Positions 41,782 through 44,966 of a DNA stretch of 44,966 nucleotides are shown here, piece after piece; the stretch's first letter is position 1; each line of letters starts with the position of its first letter. A program made the position numbers and the translations under genes. Origin of the DNA: Streptococcus cristatus (GTDB lineage: Bacteria > Bacillota > Bacilli > Lactobacillales > Streptococcaceae); NCBI RefSeq assembly GCF_001578775.1, contig NZ_KQ969062.1:999284-1044249 (forward strand), written 5' to 3'. Under the pieces are notes generated by a model that saw nothing but the letters and a program-made list of their open reading frames with translations, did no database searches and was not told where the DNA came from.

Positions 41782-42810
41782 ATGGCAGAAAGAAATGTCA
41801 GAGAGCCTGAGCAGCCGGTCAACTACGCCATGCTCAGTTTGTTTCAGTACATGGCTTCAATTTTGGTAATCTTGGTGCATTGTCAGCGGCTTTTTGAGAA
41901 TGAAGTCCTGCATTTTACTCAGAAAAGTATGTTTGGTCGCATGGCAGTGCCCTTTTTTCTGATTTCATCAGCTTTTATACTTAAATCCAGCTTGGCTAAG
42001 AAGCAGGAAATGAAGGTCTATGTTAAGCGTGTTTTGAAGCAGTATTTTTTGTGGAGCGGGATTTATGTCCCTTATGCCTTGGCGTATTTTTGGACCTTGC
42101 CACTTCCTAAACATTATGCTCCATTAGCCTTATTGGCTGGGCTTTTGTATATCGGTTTATGCTATCAGCTTTGGTACATTCCAGCCTTTCTCTTGGGACT
42201 TTTACTTGTTCACTATTTTTATAGAAAATGGGGTGCTAGAAAGACGGGGCTTTTTCTACTCCTGCTTTATGTAATCGGCTCGATTGAGACATACTACGCT
42301 TATTTCTCAAATAGCTGGCTTACCCTGTCTTTTGATGCCTATGCTAAAATTTTCTTTACCACCCGAAACGGCATTTTTTATACTCCCATTTTTGTTTACT
42401 TGGGTTATCTCCTTTATGATTATCGGCATTTCAGCCTTTTCAGGGATAATTTTGGGAAAAAGCTATTCTTGTCCAGTTTTCTTTTGCTACTAGATGGCTG
42501 GATTGTCTTCATCCATCAGGGGATTGACAAGAACTTCTTTTTGGCTCTGCCCCTCTTTGCTCTATTTCTGGTTAATTGGATTTTGCGTACAAGAATTGGT
42601 CAAAATTGGCATCTGTATCACCTTAAAGAATTGAGCGTTTTGTATTTCTTTTTGCATCCGATTTTTATAGAATCCTCTTTTTATCTGCTCCAGAAGACCG
42701 ATTTTGCCAAGTGGCAGCAGGGAAGGATTGTCTTTTTGCTAACCTTGCTCTTGACTCATATAAGTGCAGAAGTCATTTTATTGGCTCGGAAGCGGTTGTT
42801 CTTGAAGTAA
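41782..42810 (+). CDS. Membrane acyltransferase (acyltransferase family 3)
   Basis: A 342-residue integral membrane protein with about ten hydrophobic segments. The N-terminal helix contains SLFQYMASILVILVHCQRLF, where the His near residue 33 corresponds to the conserved catalytic-region histidine, and RMAVPFFLISSAFILK follows, as in OatA/WecH-type O-acyltransferases. It would transfer an acetyl or similar group to a surface polymer or small molecule; the target is unknown. GGGGAGAG precedes ATG 41782. A terminator lies at 42956-43002. Confidence 0.8.
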   Translation: MAERNVREPEQPVNYAMLSLFQYMASILVILVHCQRLFENEVLHFTQKSMFGRMAVPFFLISSAFILKSSLAKKQEMKVYVKRVLKQYFLWSGIYVPYALAYFWTLPLPKHYAPLALLAGLLYIGLCYQLWYIPAFLLGLLLVHYFYRKWGARKTGLFLLLLYVIGSIETYYAYFSNSWLTLSFDAYAKIFFTTRNGIFYTPIFVYLGYLLYDYRHFSLFRDNFGKKLFLSSFLLLLDGWIVFIHQGIDKNFFLALPLFALFLVNWILRTRIGQNWHLYHLKELSVLYFFLHPIFIESSFYLLQKTDFAKWQQGRIVFLLTLLLTHISAEVILLARKRLFLK

Positions 42811-42955
42811 AGACTTACAAAGGGAATAGGATGACGAATGAGAGCTAGTGAGTCGGATATGACGATCGGAGAAGTCCTAGCTGGTAAGCGAAAATCCAGC
42901 AAAATTGTCCTTGCTCAAATTTTAATCGAGTGAGGAAGTAAAACATAAAGTGATG

Positions 42956-43002
42956 GAACAGAAGAAATATTCCGTGCCTTTTTCTTCTGTTCTGTCGCTT
43001 TT
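42956..43002 (+). terminator. Terminator before recJ
   Basis: GAACAGAAGAAA pairs with TTTCTTCTGTTC (12 bp) around a 13-base loop; TGTCGCTTTTTC follows. It ends the acyltransferase transcript. Confidence 0.75.
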
Positions 43003-43005
43003 TCA

Positions 43006-43014
43006 TGTTATAAT
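43006..43014 (+). promoter_or_regulatory. Extended -10 promoter of recJ
   Basis: TGT followed by TATAAT (43009-43014), 39 bases before the recJ start codon, directly after the terminator. Confidence 0.6.
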
Positions 43015-43053
43015 ATTCAGACAAGATTGTACGGAGAAAGTGTTTCACTTATC

Positions 43054-44966
43054 ATGATTAGCTCAAAATACGACTGGCAGTTTGCCACTAATTTTACAGA
43101 CGAAAAATTTTTAAAAAAGGCTAAGAAAGCTGGATTGGAACTTGCAGCTGCCAGTCTTCTTTATCAAAGAGGTGTGCAGACTGAAGAAGCTTTGCAGGAA
43201 TTTTTGGAGCCTAGTTTAGACCAGCTTCACGACCCTTATGACCTGCATGATATGGAGCGGGCAGTAGAGCGCATTCGCGTAGCGATTGAGAATTATGAGC
43301 AGATTTTGATCTATGGTGATTATGATGCTGATGGGATGACCTCGGCATCGATTGTCAAGGAAGCCTTGGAGCAGCTGGGGGCTGAGTGTCAGGTCTATCT
43401 GCCCAATCGCTTTACGGACGGCTATGGTCCTAATAGCAGTGTTTACAAGTATTTTATTGAAAATCAAGGTATCTCGCTCATTATCACAGTGGATAATGGA
43501 GTGTCAGGACTTGAAGCGATCGAGCTGGCCCAGTCTCTGGGCGTGGATGTCATCGTGACGGATCACCACTCCATGCCTGAGGAGCTGCCAAACGCCTATG
43601 CGATTGTCCATCCGGAACATAGCGGAGCGGATTATCCTTTCAAGCATCTGGCTGGCTGCGGGGTGGCTTTTAAGCTGGCAACAGCCTTGCTGGAAGAAGT
43701 CCAAGTCGAACTTTTAGACTTAGTGGCCATTGGCACTATTGCCGATATGGTCAGTCTGACGGGGGAAAATCGGATTTTGGTCAAATATGGCCTTTCCGTC
43801 CTCAAAAATACCCAGAGAGTAGGACTTCAGGAACTCTTCAAAATTGCAGGCATTCAGCCAGATGAACTGGATGAAGAAACGGTTGGTTTCCAACTTGCTC
43901 CCCGACTCAATGCCTTGGGACGGCTAGATGATCCTAATCCAGCTATTGAGCTTTTGACTGGCTTTGACGACGAAGAAGCTCGTGATATTGCTCTCATGAT
44001 CAACCAGAAAAATGACGAGCGCAAGGAAATTGTCCAGCAGATTTATGAAGAAGCACAAACCATGCTGGATCCTAAGAGACCAGTACAGGTGCTGGCCAAG
44101 GAAGGTTGGAATCCTGGTGTGCTAGGGATTGTCGCTGGGCGCTTGCTGGAAGAGCTGCACCAGCCAGTCATAGTGCTTAATATTGAGGATGGCATCGCTA
44201 AGGGTAGCGCCCGCAGTATTGAAGCGGTCAATATTTTTGAGGCCTTGGACAGTCACCGTGATCTCTTTGTAGCCTTTGGGGGCCATGCTGGAGCAGCTGG
44301 AATGACTCTTGAAGCAGACAAACTAACGGAGCTTGCTGATATCCTGACAGCATACATCTTAGACAATGATTTGGATTTGACTGGTAAAACAACCCTCTAT
44401 TTAGACGAGGAACTACACTTGCCAGAACTGACCCTTGATACACTCAAAAGCTTTGAAAAACTGGCGCCTTTTGGTATGGACAATAAGAAGCCGCTTTTTT
44501 ACCTCAAAGACTTTAAAGTGGACAATGCTCGGACTATGGGGGCTGGCAATAGCCATCTCAAGCTGAAAATTTCTCAGGAAGACGCATCTTTTGAAGTAGT
44601 AGCTTTTGGGCAAGGAAGCCTGGCGACAGAATTTGCCCAGACCAAGAATCTGGAGCTAGCTGTCAGCCTCTCTGTCAATAAATGGAATGGACAGACCAGT
44701 CTTCAGCTTATGCTGGTAGATGCCCGTGTGGACGGCGTTCAGCTTTTCAATATCCGAGGCAAAAATGCGACACTGCCTGACAAGGTTCCAGTCTTGCGTT
44801 TCACAGAGGAATTGCCGGATTTGACAAATAGCAGAGCAGTTGTGGTTTATGACCTGCCTGATAATTTGCAGGTCTTGAAGAAGATTCTTCAGTCTCAAGA
44901 TTTCGAAGCGATTTACTTTAAGAATGAGATTGCCAAACCTTACTATCTGACCGGCTATGGTACCCG
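43054..44966 (+). CDS. recJ: Single-strand DNA exonuclease RecJ, N-terminal part (3' end outside window)
   Basis: The first 637 residues of a 5'-3' ssDNA exonuclease acting in RecF-type recombination and mismatch/base excision repair. DHH-family motifs are GDYDADG (D89, D91, D93), VDNGVSG, TDHH (D170-H172) and, in the DHHA1 part, GGHAGAAG near residues 410-417. ATG 43054 gives the expected MISSKYDWQFA start, but the nearest GGAG (43033-43036) is unusually far upstream. The frame is intact to the window end. Confidence 0.95.
   Translation, partial: MISSKYDWQFATNFTDEKFLKKAKKAGLELAAASLLYQRGVQTEEALQEFLEPSLDQLHDPYDLHDMERAVERIRVAIENYEQILIYGDYDADGMTSASIVKEALEQLGAECQVYLPNRFTDGYGPNSSVYKYFIENQGISLIITVDNGVSGLEAIELAQSLGVDVIVTDHHSMPEELPNAYAIVHPEHSGADYPFKHLAGCGVAFKLATALLEEVQVELLDLVAIGTIADMVSLTGENRILVKYGLSVLKNTQRVGLQELFKIAGIQPDELDEETVGFQLAPRLNALGRLDDPNPAIELLTGFDDEEARDIALMINQKNDERKEIVQQIYEEAQTMLDPKRPVQVLAKEGWNPGVLGIVAGRLLEELHQPVIVLNIEDGIAKGSARSIEAVNIFEALDSHRDLFVAFGGHAGAAGMTLEADKLTELADILTAYILDNDLDLTGKTTLYLDEELHLPELTLDTLKSFEKLAPFGMDNKKPLFYLKDFKVDNARTMGAGNSHLKLKISQEDASFEVVAFGQGSLATEFAQTKNLELAVSLSVNKWNGQTSLQLMLVDARVDGVQLFNIRGKNATLPDKVPVLRFTEELPDLTNSRAVVVYDLPDNLQVLKKILQSQDFEAIYFKNEIAKPYYLTGYGT

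Noticed and set aside
42838..42933. 31-codon ORF between the acyltransferase gene and recJ
   Set aside because: No recognisable motif and only a weak ribosome site (GGGAATAGGA upstream of a competing ATG); may be a remnant, but the evidence is too thin to annotate.
1..44966. CRISPR arrays, insertion sequences, phage attachment sites
   Set aside because: No regularly spaced direct repeats, transposase or integrase motifs, or terminal inverted repeats were seen.

Overview
The window is a chromosomal segment of a low-GC Gram-positive coccus, almost certainly a Streptococcus and probably an oral (sanguinis/mitis-type) species. This rests on the streptococcal tmRNA tag, the ypmB-aspartate aminotransferase-asnS order, a tandem-receptor GlnP, the miaA-hflX-rnz-recJ cluster with DUF3042, strong AGGAGG ribosome sites, frequent extended -10 promoters and a Blp/Com-type LytTR signalling locus. 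The species is not resolved. Most of the window is core genome; the accessory part is about 28.1-35.7 kb.

1-10 kb: the 3' end of aroC, then tyrA and a YlbF-family gene; a hot-dog thioesterase gene with a possible cre site; ssrA (tmRNA) followed without a visible terminator by a DUF695/RraB-like gene; tRNA-Ser(GGA), whose promoter sits on the stop codon of that gene; lrgAB; a convergent FMN reductase gene with a MarR gene; then ypmB, aspartate aminotransferase, a VOC-fold gene and asnS.

10-28 kb: an MFS exporter; a heterodimeric ABC exporter with one degenerate ATP site; an ABC-F gene behind a ~300-nt structured leader with a three-codon ORF; glnPQ; a CPBP membrane protease homologue; uvrB; a flavodoxin-fold oxidoreductase; an acetyltransferase remnant; a DUF1697 gene; small membrane proteins, one frame broken by an amber codon; an HTH-S24 regulator; degV and a divergent TetR gene.

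28-35.7 kb, the most interesting part: a compact quorum-sensing bacteriocin locus. A stand-alone LytTR protein (BlpS-like), a LytTR response regulator (BlpR/ComE-like) and an HPK10 histidine kinase (BlpH/ComD-like) form one operon. On the opposite strand lies a 43-codon double-glycine pheromone precursor. Then come a thioredoxin-like protein with an LPQTG wall anchor, a 65-residue double-glycine bacteriocin precursor with two cysteines, an ABC transporter and two small membrane proteins (candidate immunity). Four promoters share one exact layout: 11-bp repeat, 10 bp, 11-bp repeat, 30 bp, -10 box. They drive the regulator operon, the pheromone, the thioredoxin-like gene and the bacteriocin. No peptidase-containing exporter is present, so peptide export is probably supplied from elsewhere. 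A hairpin-rich intergenic repeat marks the right edge.

35.7-45 kb: housekeeping genes again: a DUF3042 gene (minus strand) divergent from miaA, hflX, an unknown gene, rnz, an unknown gene, a short-chain dehydrogenase, a methyltransferase, a membrane acyltransferase and the 5' part of recJ, cut by the window end.

All calls are by eye; homology names come from recalled family motifs and gene order, not from searches.
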